Source of the DNA: an uncultured Planktomarina sp. | GTDB lineage: Bacteria > Pseudomonadota > Alphaproteobacteria > Rhodobacterales > Rhodobacteraceae | Assembly: GCA_905181815.1 (NCBI GenBank) | Contig: CAJIZA010000003.1 | Coordinates: forward strand, 496,001-560,000 | Direction: 5' to 3' | Length of the DNA: 64,000 nt | Part shown: positions 54,536 to 63,482 of the stretch, piece after piece | Layout of the letters: every line of letters starts with the position of its first letter | Position numbering within the stretch: the stretch's first letter is position 1 | The notes under the pieces: generated by a model | The model's database searches: none | What the model was told of the DNA's origin: nothing | What the model saw: the letters and a program-made list of their open reading frames with translations, nothing else | Program-made: the position numbers and the translations under genes

Positions 54536-54775
54536 TCAGCCGCCACCGACGAAACGGTCGGTTGGGCGATAGAAGGTTTTTTGGTTCCACAATCGTCCGA
54601 GTAAATCGCGTAGCTCGGTGATCTCAGACTTAATCTCGTCAGGAAAAGAAGCGTCTGGAGACCTTGTGGCTTCGATCATACGCTGGGACCGGCGCGAAAC
54701 TTTTGCGCCAAGTGCGTCTTCGATGATCTCCAAGTCGCGGACCGACAGAGTGAAGGTTTCATTTGGTTTTGTCAT
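54536..54775 (-). CDS. Small hypothetical protein, 79 aa
   Basis: From the ATG at 54775 (AGAGGAC upstream) the product begins MTKPNETFTLSVRDLEIIED and contains LGAKVSRRSQRMIEAT and ITELRDLLGRLWNQK, mostly helical and charged. It has no signal or membrane segment. I do not recognise a family. The in-frame extension to 54871 has an unlike composition and is probably not translated. Confidence 0.55.
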   Translation of the reverse strand: MTKPNETFTLSVRDLEIIEDALGAKVSRRSQRMIEATRSPDASFPDEIKSEITELRDLLGRLWNQKTFYRPTDRFVGGG

Positions 54776-54815
54776 TTGCTGTCCTCTCACGGGGTCGTAT
54801 CTAAATCGGGCGACG

Positions 54816-55016
54816 TTACAGGGCCACCTGCTTGTGCGCGTCAAGCTTTCCAAGGAGCACACTGATCTCACAGACCTCAGAATTAATGCGTTTCAGCGTC
54901 GAGGCTTTGTCTAAATTTCGACTTTTGTGTGTTAGCAGTTTCAAGCGGTCATGCATAACCGCAGCGATGTGGTCGATTTCAGTGTTGTCGAGGCGATGCG
55001 CGTTCTGAACTGCCAT
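54816..55016 (-). CDS. Small hypothetical protein, 66 aa
   Basis: An ATG at 55016 with AAAGGT about 8 bases upstream opens a 66-aa charged, helical product (TEIDHIAAVMHDRLKLLTHK, ISVLLGKLDAHKQVAL at the end). It ends 40 bases before the neighbouring small gene on the same strand, so the two may be a unit. No family is recognised and the evidence is modest. Confidence 0.45.
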   Translation of the reverse strand: MAVQNAHRLDNTEIDHIAAVMHDRLKLLTHKSRNLDKASTLKRINSEVCEISVLLGKLDAHKQVAL

Positions 55017-55200
55017 TTTAATACCTTTTCTCTACTTTCGATAATCGGTAAAGTAGAGGCGAGTCTTAAAAAGTAAAGGAATACAATGGAATACTTTAAA
55101 ATCCTTGTGGTTTCATAGGCTTCGCTCGATGTGAAAATCTTCAAGTCTTTTGCGCTTGGGCTTTTCTTTCGCCGAATGCATCTTAGTTAGAATCGATCTG

Positions 55201-55443
55201 GTGAAGTACGAGGATAGAAACACTGTGGGCGCCCCATCCAAGCTTTTGAGTGAAAAGGACATCAGCGAGGTCATTGAAATGGCTCTGTCTGATCACGTGT
55301 CTTTTTCTGATATCCAAAACCTACATGGTCTGCGCGAGGCAGAAGTTAAGCTTTTGATGCGCAAGACCTTAAAAGTCGGCAGCTACCGCGCCTGGCGCAA
55401 AAGGGTGCATGATTTTGGCAGCCGGCGCGCGCATTACAAATGA
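55201..55443 (+). CDS. DUF2805 (TIGR03643-type) protein
   Basis: A small basic protein of about 80 aa with the DUF2805 pattern: SEVIEMALSDHVSFSDIQ, HGLREAEVKLLMRKTL, and KVGSYRAWRKRVHDF. The start is unclear; I use GTG 55201, while GTG 55225 and an upstream TTG are alternatives. Its stop overlaps a DUF2256 gene start by four bases, a pairing seen in other proteobacteria. It may bind nucleic acid, but no function is established. Confidence 0.72.
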   Translation: MKYEDRNTVGAPSKLLSEKDISEVIEMALSDHVSFSDIQNLHGLREAEVKLLMRKTLKVGSYRAWRKRVHDFGSRRAHYK

Positions 55444-55658
55444 AAATGCGAAAGAAATCTGATCTGCCCTCTAAGATCTGCCGAACCTGTGGGCGGCCCT
55501 ATGTGTGGCGCAAAAAATGGGCGAAGACTTGGGATGAGGTGCAATATTGTTCGCAGAAGTGCCGCATGATGCGACAGCCGGCCTCTGTCGTGACTGACGG
55601 TGACGTGAAAATTGAGGGTGCACCGAGCGGGCCCCATGCCCCGCTCGATGTTCTTTGA
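55440..55658 (+). CDS. DUF2256 small zinc-ribbon-like protein
   Basis: A 72-aa protein with KICRTCGRPYVWRKKWAK and EVQYCSQKCRMM, a C-x2-C plus C-x3-C set that probably binds one zinc, as in DUF2256. The C-terminal 25 residues are unrelated and encode part of a hairpin that may end transcription for this gene and the convergent icd. The start overlaps the DUF2805 stop (ATGA). Function unknown. Confidence 0.82.
   Translation: MKMRKKSDLPSKICRTCGRPYVWRKKWAKTWDEVQYCSQKCRMMRQPASVVTDGDVKIEGAPSGPHAPLDVL
55624..55647. terminator. GC-rich hairpin at the DUF2256/icd junction
   Basis: CGAGCGGG (55624-55631) pairs with CCCGCTCG (55640-55647), inside the last codons of the DUF2256 gene and just beyond the convergent icd stop. 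The plus side is followed by ATGTTCTTTG. It is a plausible shared terminator. Confidence 0.5.
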
Positions 55659-55662
55659 CTGT

Positions 55663-57852
55663 TTAGTTGATAATGGCGTTCAAAGTGGCAGAAGGGCGCA
55701 TCACCGCAGCGGTTTTATCGGCATCTGTCTGATAATATCCGCCAAGATCCGCCGCCGTGCCTTGAACCGCTGCAAGTTCTGCCAAAATAGCATCCTCTCC
55801 GATAGTCAGAGCTTTCGCGATGGGCGCAAAATGGGCTGCGAGCTCAGCATCACTGTTTTGCGTCGCAAGCGCGTTAGCCCAATAGCGCGCGAACCAATAA
55901 TGGCTGTTGCGGTTGTCAGGCTCACCAACCTTGCGGGACGGCGAGCGGCTTTCGTCCAAAATGGACTGGGTCGCCGCATCAACAGCTTGCCCCAAAACGC
56001 GGGCCTTGCTATTGTTTTTTGCCTTAGCAAGGAAGGTCAAGCTTTCGCCCAAGGCGCAAAATTCACCCAGGCTGTCCCAGCGTAGATGGTTTTCTTCGTT
56101 GAGCTGTTGAACGTGTTTGGGAGCAGAGCCGCCCGCGCCGGTTTCAAACAATCCGCCACCATTCATCAGTTTTACAACTGATAACATTTTCGCCGATGTG
56201 GCCAATTCCAAAATTGGGAACAGATCCGTGAGATAATCACGCAAAACATTGCCTGTTATGGCAATAGAGTTTTTACCCTTCGTGATGATTTCAAGTGAGG
56301 TCCTGGTGGCGTCGCGCGGCGTCATGATGTCAAATTTATCTCCCACGCCCTTGGCGTTCAAGAGTGGTTTGACATAGGCAATCAATTCCGCATCATGGGC
56401 ACGGTCGGGGTCAAGCCAGAAAATAGCATTACAATTCTCGGCTTTTTGCCGCGAAATCGCGAGATTTACCCAATCTTCAATAGGTGCTTTCTTAGTTGAG
56501 GCAGAGCGCCAAATGTCATCGGCTTCGACGGCATGTTCGTGCAATACGGTTCCATCGGCCAGGATCATTTTGACCGTGCCAGCCTCTGGGATTTCAAAGG
56601 TTGTGGGGTGTGAGCCGTATTCTTCGGCTTTCTGAGCCATTAGGCCGACGTTTTGCACCGTGCCAGCGGTAGCTGGGTTCAACTTACCGTTCTGTTTAAA
56701 GAATTTGATGGTTTCGTCGTACACTGGGGCATAGGAATTGTCAGGGATGACGCAATTGGTGTCTGACTCCTGACCATTTGGGCCCCAGCCTTTGCCGCCT
56801 GCTCGGATAAGCGCGGGCATGGAGGCGTCGATGATGACATCGGAGGAAACATGCAGATTGCTGATGCCCTTGTCGCTGTCTACCATATACATGGGGGGGC
56901 GTGCGGCGATACAGCTGTTGATATCGGCGAGAATTTCCGCAGTGTTTTTGACGCGCTCGAGCAAGTCACCCAAACCGAAATTGGGGTTCACGCCAAGCTC
57001 TGCAAGCGCGGCGCCATGGGCTTCGAAGACAGGGGCGAGGAAGGTTTTGACCGCATGACCGAAAATGATTGGGTCAGAGACCTTCATCATCGTCGATTTC
57101 ATATGCAACGAGAACAAAGTGCCCTCGGATCTCGTGCTTTCAATTTCTGCAGCTAAAAATTCTTTGAGAGCCGTGGCACTCATGAAGGTGGCATCAACCA
57201 CAGTTCCAGCGGTGTAGCGGATATCGTCCTTCAGGATGATTTCGCCATCGGCGGTTTCCAACACGATTTTTGCAGTGGTATCGGCCGGAAGGGTGGCAGA
57301 CTTTTCATTGGAAAAGAAATCGTTGCCCTGCATGGAGGACACGCGCGTCTTGCTGTCGGCGGACCAATCACCCATGCGGTGCGGATTGTTTTGTGCAAAA
57401 TTCTTTACGGCTTTGGCAGCACGGCGATCAGAATTGCCTTCGCGTAGAACTGGGTTCACTGCGGAACCTTTGAGGGCATCATATTTGGCGCGTACGGCTT
57501 TTTCGGCGTCTGTTTGCGGCGCTTCAGGATAGTCAGGCAGGGCATAGCCTTTGGTTTGCAATTCCTTCACAGTGGCAACCAGCTGCGGCACGGAAGCGGA
57601 GATATTTGGCAGTTTGATTACATTGGCATCGGCCGTCTTCACCAAGCGGCCCAGCTCGGCCAGATCATCAGGCTGGCGTTGATCTTCGCTCAGATAGTCT
57701 GGAAAGGCAGCAAGGATTCGCCCAGCTAAGCTGATGTCTTTGGTGCCGATGGTCACGCCCGCTGCTGCAGAAAATTTTTGGAGAATCGGGAGGAAGGATG
57801 CTGAGGCCAGCTCCGGCGCTTCGTCAACTTTTGTGTAAATAATATCAGTCAT
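55663..57852 (-). CDS. icd: NADP-dependent isocitrate dehydrogenase, monomeric type
   Basis: A 729-aa monomeric IDH of the TCA cycle, converting isocitrate to 2-oxoglutarate with NADPH formation. Characteristic segments are [90 protein letters not shown] and the C-terminal [18 protein letters not shown]. The length and lack of similarity to the short dimeric form identify the class. Complete start and stop are present. Confidence 0.95.
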   Translation of the reverse strand: MTDIIYTKVDEAPELASASFLPILQKFSAAAGVTIGTKDISLAGRILAAFPDYLSEDQRQPDDLAELGRLVKTADANVIKLPNISASVPQLVATVKELQTKGYALPDYPEAPQTDAEKAVRAKYDALKGSAVNPVLREGNSDRRAAKAVKNFAQNNPHRMGDWSADSKTRVSSMQGNDFFSNEKSATLPADTTAKIVLETADGEIILKDDIRYTAGTVVDATFMSATALKEFLAAEIESTRSEGTLFSLHMKSTMMKVSDPIIFGHAVKTFLAPVFEAHGAALAELGVNPNFGLGDLLERVKNTAEILADINSCIAARPPMYMVDSDKGISNLHVSSDVIIDASMPALIRAGGKGWGPNGQESDTNCVIPDNSYAPVYDETIKFFKQNGKLNPATAGTVQNVGLMAQKAEEYGSHPTTFEIPEAGTVKMILADGTVLHEHAVEADDIWRSASTKKAPIEDWVNLAISRQKAENCNAIFWLDPDRAHDAELIAYVKPLLNAKGVGDKFDIMTPRDATRTSLEIITKGKNSIAITGNVLRDYLTDLFPILELATSAKMLSVVKLMNGGGLFETGAGGSAPKHVQQLNEENHLRWDSLGEFCALGESLTFLAKAKNNSKARVLGQAVDAATQSILDESRSPSRKVGEPDNRNSHYWFARYWANALATQNSDAELAAHFAPIAKALTIGEDAILAELAAVQGTAADLGGYYQTDADKTAAVMRPSATLNAIIN

Positions 57853-57967
57853 TATGCATTCCTTGCGGCTAGATTTGCCCTCTCATAGCGAATAAGAATA
57901 CAAAGGTCGATGGTATACCGTGGTATGCGAAACATTTTTTTAATTCGAGATTACGCTTTAGAATTGC

Positions 57968-58876
57968 CTATAGAAGCGACTGTGCGCGGTTGCGGTTGCG
58001 GCCCAAACGCTGCTCGCGCCAGAGGATCACCACGCCGGAGGCGATAATGACCAAGGCGCCGGTTATGGTCCAAGCGGTTGGAATCTCGCCAAACCAAAAA
58101 TAGGCCAAGGCCAAGGCTAGCAGCATCGAGGTATAATCAAAAGGGGCCACCACTGAGGCAGGGGCGTTGCGATAGGCAGCGGTAAGGCAAATCTGCCCAA
58201 TCCCGCCGATTATACCGGCGGTGATCAGCATAGTAGTTGCTTCAAAGGACGGTTTCACCCAACCAAGAGGTAGGGTGAACAATGACAATACAGTGATGAG
58301 CAGCGAGAAATAAAAGACAATCTGCGCAGTCCCCTCTGTTGCCACCATCCGCCGCACGAAAATTTGCGCCAAGGCCGCCAAAGCGGCTGATCCTAAGATT
58401 GCAGTGGCACCAATGACTTCTAATGTGCTGCGCGCGCCGTCCATATTTATGGTGGGCCAAAGGACGATAAGCACACCAATGAAGCCCATGGCCACCGTCG
58501 TCATGCGGAAGGCCCGCACGGTTTCTCCTAAGATCAACGCGGCTAAAACAGTAAGGATCAAAGGTGTGGTAAAGCCCAGGGCGGCAACCTCTGGAAAGCT
58601 CAGCACTCCGAGAGCGAAAAATCGCAGAGACATCGAGGCCGCGCCTGCCAGACCGCGCCATGTGTGGTCCAAAATATTGGAAGTGCGCAGTGCCTTTGGA
58701 AAATCCCCGCGTATCGAGAGCCAGCCAATCACCACCAAAAGCGTGAAGAACGCCCGAAAGAATACCTGTTGCCCGGTCGGCACCTCTTGCGACGTGGCTT
58801 TGATCAGTGCCATCATAAAAGTGAATATCGAAACCGCTGTTACTTTTAGCGCGATGCCACGGATGTTATCGGTCAT
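57968..58876 (-). CDS. EamA/DMT-superfamily permease
   Basis: A 302-aa inner-membrane protein with two EamA repeats and ten helices: FTFMMALIKATSQEV early, a central VAMGFIGVLIVLWP, and a second repeat with LGSAALAALAQIFVRRM and PFDYTSMLLALALAYFWFGE. It stands alone between icd and the OsmC remnant. Function and substrate are open. Confidence 0.83.
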   Translation of the reverse strand: MTDNIRGIALKVTAVSIFTFMMALIKATSQEVPTGQQVFFRAFFTLLVVIGWLSIRGDFPKALRTSNILDHTWRGLAGAASMSLRFFALGVLSFPEVAALGFTTPLILTVLAALILGETVRAFRMTTVAMGFIGVLIVLWPTINMDGARSTLEVIGATAILGSAALAALAQIFVRRMVATEGTAQIVFYFSLLITVLSLFTLPLGWVKPSFEATTMLITAGIIGGIGQICLTAAYRNAPASVVAPFDYTSMLLALALAYFWFGEIPTAWTITGALVIIASGVVILWREQRLGRNRNRAQSLL

Positions 58877-59040
58877 CTCTGTCCAATCTGGCCCGTTGGA
58901 TTACGGCCTATGAGGGTTTACTCCAGCTTAGGAAGGTGCAAAACGCGGCGATTGACAAGCCCTGTACATTTTACAAGGGAGGATGTGGTTCTTCAATCAA
59001 AGAGCACAGTCTTCACAATAACACATTCACAGATTAGAAT

Positions 59041-59379
59041 TTATGATTGCATTATTGTTTTGTTTTCTGTGTACTTGTAAAAAAGGGAGAATGGGTCCTG
59101 CATCTTTGCCAATTTCTCATCCGCCGCCGCAAAACCAGTATCAAAGTGCACAACGGGATTTAAATTAACGCGCGTGACGGACATCTGACAACCGGACAGG
59201 GTAGAGGCCAAAGCTTGCTCGGGATTGGCATGCGCCGGATCGCCGCCCCAATCTGGAGCTGAATCCACGTCAATTTCATGCAATTGATTCATTTGCACGA
59301 TGTGAGAATTGGAATAGGTTCCTGTGGCGAATACAGGGGCTGCGCGCTGCCAATGAATCTTGATGGAAAGATCAGACAT
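59041..59379 (-). pseudogene. OsmC-family protein with internal deletion
   Basis: The frame gives 112 residues. The first 66 match the OsmC/Ohr N-terminal half (PDWGGDPAHANPEQALASTLSGCQM, redox Cys64). Directly after it comes a piece like the C-terminal half (SVTRVNLNPVVHFDTGF, then DEKLAKMQ). The roughly 45 residues between are missing, as is the later CFIANS-type segment with the second redox Cys; the tail is unlike the family. The usual length is about 140-150 aa. It is most likely a remnant of an organic-peroxide or related stress enzyme. Confidence 0.65.
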
Positions 59380-59453
59380 AGGGCTATCCAGTTATAAGAA
59401 GGAAAGACGGGAGGCCTGCAGTTCTCATATAAGGGCATGCCGCTGGTGGTATA

Positions 59454-60596
59454 TTACGCGGCTGCGATCTGCTTTTGGGGATCATAGAATGGGCGCTGAA
59501 CCATAGTAGCTTTGACCCCTCCAGTGTCGGTCAAAACCTCCACTTCGGCTCCTAAAATGGCTGCATCAGTGGCAACCATTGCCAATGCAATGTTTTGCTT
59601 CAAGCGTGGGGAATAGACTGCGGACGTCACTTTTCCAATTGTGGCGCCATCTTGTTGGATGACCCAGAAGGTGGTGTTTGGTCTGGTTATTGGGGCGCAG
59701 TCGAGGACTAGCCCGACCTGGTTGCGTGTCGGGCCTTCTTGCTTAATCCGGCGCAGCGCATCCTTGCCGATGAACTCTGCATCCATGTCGAGGTTTACCA
59801 GACGATCAAACCCCAGCTCGAACGGATTTGTGTCAATATCTGCATCCGCATGGTATGAGAGCATCCCGCCTTCAATCCGCCTGATCGAAGAGGTGTGACC
59901 GGGTTTCAGCCCATGTGGTGCGCCTGCGGCCATGATCAATTCCCAAAGCTGATCGCCTTTTGACCCATCTCGCAGATAAAGCTCATAGCCCAATTCGCTG
60001 GACCAGCCTGTGCGTGAAACCACAAGGGGGATCCCCTCCAATTCCACTTCGCGCAGCCAGTAGTACTTCAGAGCTGTAATGCTGTCGCCAAAGAGCGCTT
60101 GCATAATGAGGCCTGAGTTCGGACCCTGCAGTTGCAGCGGTGAAACATCAGGCTCTGTGATATGTACATTGAGGCCGGAATGCACCGCCACACCCTGTGC
60201 CCAGAGTAAAATATCGCTGTCTGCTAGGGAAATCCAAAAATGATTTTCCGCTAAACGTAGCAGTATCGGGTCGTTCAAAATACCACCATCAGCATTGGTG
60301 ATCAGGATATATTTGCACTGGCCAACGGCCATCTTGGACAAATCGCGGCAAGTCAGCATCTGTGTGAATTTTGCAGCGTCCGGTCCTGTAATTTCAACCT
60401 GACGCTCTACGGCAACGTCACAGAGGATCGCCTGATCTACAAGGTTCCAGAAGTTTTGTTCAGGGTCCCCAAAATCGCGCGGGATATACATGTGGTTATA
60501 TACCGAAAAAGCCTGTGCACCCCATCGGACGGTAGCTTTAAAATAAGGGGATTTGCGGATCTGAGTGCCAAAGCCAAAAGCATCTGCCTGTGTCAT
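59454..60596 (-). CDS. GcvT-family aminomethyltransferase, DMSP demethylase (DmdA)-like
   Basis: The 380-aa folate-binding protein of the GcvT fold resembles DmdA, which moves a methyl group from dimethylsulfoniopropionate to tetrahydrofolate. Shared features are YNHMYIPRDF, CDVAVERQVEITGPDA, GGILNDPILLRLAENHFWIS, ITEPDVSPLQLQGPNSG, RTGWSSELGYELYL and RRIEGGMLSYHAD. Paralogues that act on other methylated compounds exist, so the substrate is not certain. An Lrp-type regulator is upstream on the same strand. Confidence 0.7.
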   Translation of the reverse strand: MTQADAFGFGTQIRKSPYFKATVRWGAQAFSVYNHMYIPRDFGDPEQNFWNLVDQAILCDVAVERQVEITGPDAAKFTQMLTCRDLSKMAVGQCKYILITNADGGILNDPILLRLAENHFWISLADSDILLWAQGVAVHSGLNVHITEPDVSPLQLQGPNSGLIMQALFGDSITALKYYWLREVELEGIPLVVSRTGWSSELGYELYLRDGSKGDQLWELIMAAGAPHGLKPGHTSSIRRIEGGMLSYHADADIDTNPFELGFDRLVNLDMDAEFIGKDALRRIKQEGPTRNQVGLVLDCAPITRPNTTFWVIQQDGATIGKVTSAVYSPRLKQNIALAMVATDAAILGAEVEVLTDTGGVKATMVQRPFYDPQKQIAAA

Positions 60597-60736
60597 CTTG
60601 CGCCCTCTTAGCAGCAGGCCAAACCGGCCAAGGAAAAGTGAATTCTGCTTAAGGTTTAATTTGATATTATCGCAATTTTGGTCCGATAATCAGCAAGAAT
60701 GAGGCAAGTTAGGCCGATTTACTGGCCAGGCTTAGA

Positions 60737-61246
60737 CTATTTGGTCTTTTGCCCTGGATTTAAAGATGTGGTGATGAGTTTTGCGAGTTTAGGATGACTG
60801 CTTTTGACCTGGCGAGTCGCGATGTAAGTTATATAGCGCTCAATCGGGAGATCGGCTGACAGCATCTCTTCCATGAGGCGTTGAAACGCGGCCAAAGTGG
60901 GCGTGATCACCGTCATCACATAGTCCATTCCGCCGCCGGTCGCGATGCAATGGGTCACTTCATCTAAGTTTCGAATGTGCAGCTCAAAGCGTTCAAATTC
61001 GATTTTGCGGTGCGAGCTCATGGCGACGGTAACCACAACCTGGGTGAAATCTATGATGCGCTCCAGGGCGAGATCTGCGTGATAGCCACGAATAATACCC
61101 GCGGACTTCAAGCGATCAAGCCGCGCCCAGCTCGGGGTTGGCGAGAGATTAACGAGCTCTGCGAGACGCGTCTTGCTCAGGTGTCCATGCTGTTGAACTG
61201 CACTTAATATGCGAATATCCGTAGCATCAAGCCCCAATTTTTTCAT
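60737..61246 (-). CDS. Lrp/AsnC-family transcriptional regulator
   Basis: A 169-aa regulator from the ATG at 61246. The HTH is ATDIRILSAVQQHGHLSKT and LAELVNLSPTPSWARLDRLK; the RAM domain includes CIATGGGMDYVMTVITP. The 40 residues coded upstream are not like the family. It lies 140 bases before the DmdA-like gene on the same strand and could sense its substrate or product; this is inferred from position. Confidence 0.87.
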   Translation of the reverse strand: MKKLGLDATDIRILSAVQQHGHLSKTRLAELVNLSPTPSWARLDRLKSAGIIRGYHADLALERIIDFTQVVVTVAMSSHRKIEFERFELHIRNLDEVTHCIATGGGMDYVMTVITPTLAAFQRLMEEMLSADLPIERYITYIATRQVKSSHPKLAKLITTSLNPGQKTK

Positions 61247-61488
61247 ATGGATTTGTCTTTCATGAAACCGTGTACGCACATGTTGCCAAGAATATGCTAG
61301 AGTTTTTTCTGCCCGGATCATAGACATATAATTTTCGGCAAGCGCATCCGCATAGGTCAACAGCACGTCTATTTGAGCATGGGTACATTCGGCGCTCTAA
61401 TCAAACCAAAGTAGGAAAATCCGAAAAGTCCCCAGAGAATTTCCCAAGAAAAGTTTTCGAAAATGCCTACATTGGCTGGGGGTTAGAG

Positions 61489-61674
61489 GTGGATTACTGG
61501 TTGGATACCGTGCCATTGCATTCCGCTGGCAGTGCGGTGCTGGTAGACGTTCCCATCAATGTACGGCTAAAGCAGTACAATAAAACCTGCTCTCACCAAG
61601 CCCTGAACATAAAACCGCCAGGTCTGGAAACTCTATTGAAAATTAGTACGAAAATTGTGACTCGGACACCATGA
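61489..61674 (+). pseudogene. Transposase C-terminal remnant
   Basis: A 61-aa frame contains INVRLKQYNKTCSHQALNIK and PPGLETL, which resembles the end of the integrase domain of IS3/IS481-type transposases (YN..R.H..L....P). No N-terminal part, DDE residues or inverted repeats were seen nearby, so at most it is a scrap of an insertion sequence. Confidence 0.35.
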
Positions 61675-61684
61675 AGAGTAAATA

Positions 61685-62608
61685 TCAAGCGCCTTTTCTT
61701 TTGTCCTGTGAGCGTTCGCGCCAAACTATCAACAAACCTCCTGCAACAATTAGTATTCCACCAGGAAATAAAGTCGACCACGGTGCTTCATTGAAGAAAA
61801 GCCAACCCAGAACAAATGAAAGAGGAATACCAAAATAGCTGAATGGTGCCAGATTAGATTGTTCCGTCATCCGATAACTGATGACCAATAATAGCACTGC
61901 TGTACCGCCAAGTACTCCCATTAAGACAATCCATGCCATATCGCTCGCAGATGTTATCTTATGGAAACCAGTCCAAAAATAAGTAATTAAAACGGCTCCA
62001 ATTATTGATGAAAAAGAGGAATATAAGTTTACCACTGTACTTGGCACATCGTCATCGAATAAGCGGGCTGTTACCCCTACAAGTGCATAAAAAACTGCCG
62101 CGGCTAAAGGAAACAGTGCGTACGAAGAAAAGCCTTCAGCGCCTGGTTGAATAACCATTATGACTCCAAGAAAGCCAATTAAAACTGCACTCCAGCGTAT
62201 CCAGCCTACACGCTCTCCTAAAATTGGAATTGCAAACGCGGTGGTAAATAATGCGGTTGAGTAGCTAATGGTAGACGCCGTGGCAAAAGCCATTACTCCC
62301 AACGAAATATAGAAGCTAAGCTGAGCAAACGTCACAATAGCACCACGTAAAAGAGCTAGCTTCCATTGGCGTATTTTTAATGTCGTACCACTTGTACGCC
62401 ACGTCCTAGATGACCACAGTGCTATCAGCGTTGGAAATAGCCCAAACAGGTTTCGCCAAACAGCAAGCTCGGTGGCGGAGTAATCTTTTGAGAGATGCTT
62501 GATAATCAGCCCCATCCCATCAAAGAGTGTCAATGCGATGAGACTTAAAATGATAGCTAAGCCAGTTCGATCTTGAGAGTGCATAAGGCTCCATGGAAAT
62601 ACTTTCAA
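61685..62608 (-). CDS. EamA/DMT-superfamily permease
   Basis: A 307-aa inner-membrane protein with ten helices in two EamA repeats (LSLIALTLFDGMGLIIKHLS first, the second half near SYALFPLAAAVFYALVGV). Base composition is more AT-rich than the other DMT genes in the window, perhaps a sign of transfer together with the transposase scrap beside it. It is the fourth DMT-type transporter in the window. Substrate unknown. Confidence 0.83.
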   Translation of the reverse strand: MKVFPWSLMHSQDRTGLAIILSLIALTLFDGMGLIIKHLSKDYSATELAVWRNLFGLFPTLIALWSSRTWRTSGTTLKIRQWKLALLRGAIVTFAQLSFYISLGVMAFATASTISYSTALFTTAFAIPILGERVGWIRWSAVLIGFLGVIMVIQPGAEGFSSYALFPLAAAVFYALVGVTARLFDDDVPSTVVNLYSSFSSIIGAVLITYFWTGFHKITSASDMAWIVLMGVLGGTAVLLLVISYRMTEQSNLAPFSYFGIPLSFVLGWLFFNEAPWSTLFPGGILIVAGGLLIVWRERSQDKRKGA

Positions 62609-63077
62609 TTTTTTAACTCTAGAAGAAATTGCTAATTAAAGATGTCAAAAAACGACTAAGAAATACTTTTTTTAAGTCTTAAACGCTCTTGAGTAAGAAG
62701 CCATGCGGTATGTAAATTAGCAAATGCGATAGTAGTAGTTTTAGCAGGGCTGAGCCTGTCAGCTGCAGTTTTATCAACGGTTACACTGTAGCTAGGATTT
62801 TATTGAAGACGCTTCCTTTAAGCCTGGCGCCTGCGCGCGCCGGAGTCGTCAGTGTTTGATCTGGCGGTACGTAAAGTGCCAGTCAGTGTGATCATTCTGC
62901 CAATTTTATTTTTGAACTCAACAGTGATGAATGGGTCAGGTATTATAAATAGGCGTACCCTGAAATAATCTTGCATAGTGGGGGGGGGTGCAAGAGATAA
63001 AAGGTGATTATTTAGGTGGATAAAGTTTGTTCATAAATTATTCAGTTTATTTTTATCAAATATTTGTTTGATTTATG
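62609..63077. other. Intergenic, about 470 bases, no gene seen
   Basis: No coding region is supported on either strand. A run of eight or more G occurs near 62982-62991. The left part probably contains the promoter of the permease gene. Nothing else stands out. Confidence 0.45.
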
Positions 63078-63152
63078 TGGTGCCCGGGGGCGGATTTGAA
63101 CCACCGACACGAGGATTTTCAGTCCACTGCTCTACCCCTGAGCTACCCGGGC
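63078..63152 (-). tRNA. tRNA-Phe (anticodon GAA)
   Basis: A 75-nt tRNA read on the minus strand: acceptor GCCCGGG pairs with CCCGGGC, the D arm is AGCTCAGGGGTAGAGC, the anticodon loop is CTGAAAA, the T arm is GGTGGTTCAAATCCGCC-like, and CCA is encoded. The anticodon stem has one T-T mismatch. It follows yacG as in other Rhodobacteraceae. Confidence 0.93.
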
Positions 63153-63308
63153 ATGGGTGAGGGTCTTCCTCGAGGCTGAGGCGTATTTAGGCGACCCGCT
63201 TGCGACTGTCCAGCTGATTCCGTGGATTTTCTCTGCAAAAAGGTCGAAAATAAAATTTGCAGGATTTGAAACGTTCAGCCGTCTGTCTAGGCGGGCTATG
63301 CTGTGGGG

Positions 63309-63482
63309 CTAGGCCTCCGCGTCGCTGGCTTCACTTTCAACTTCAGAGCTATCGCTTTCATCATCATTTGCAATCACATAGCCGCCAATCAACCATTTGC
63401 TGAGGTCAATGTCTTTGCACCGAGCAGAGCAAAAGGGGCGATGCTCTGGTTCGGTTGGTTTTTTGCAGATGGGGCAACTCAT
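63309..63482 (-). CDS. yacG: DNA gyrase inhibitor / zinc-binding protein YacG
   Basis: A 57-aa protein with a C-x2-C (MSCPICKKP) and C-x3-C ([15 protein letters not shown]) zinc site, which matches YacG exactly in layout, followed by IGGYVIAND and an acidic tail. YacG binds GyrB and inhibits gyrase in E. coli. The ATG at 63482 overlaps the RNase gene stop (ATGA). Confidence 0.9.
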   Translation of the reverse strand: MSCPICKKPTEPEHRPFCSARCKDIDLSKWLIGGYVIANDDESDSSEVESEASDAEA

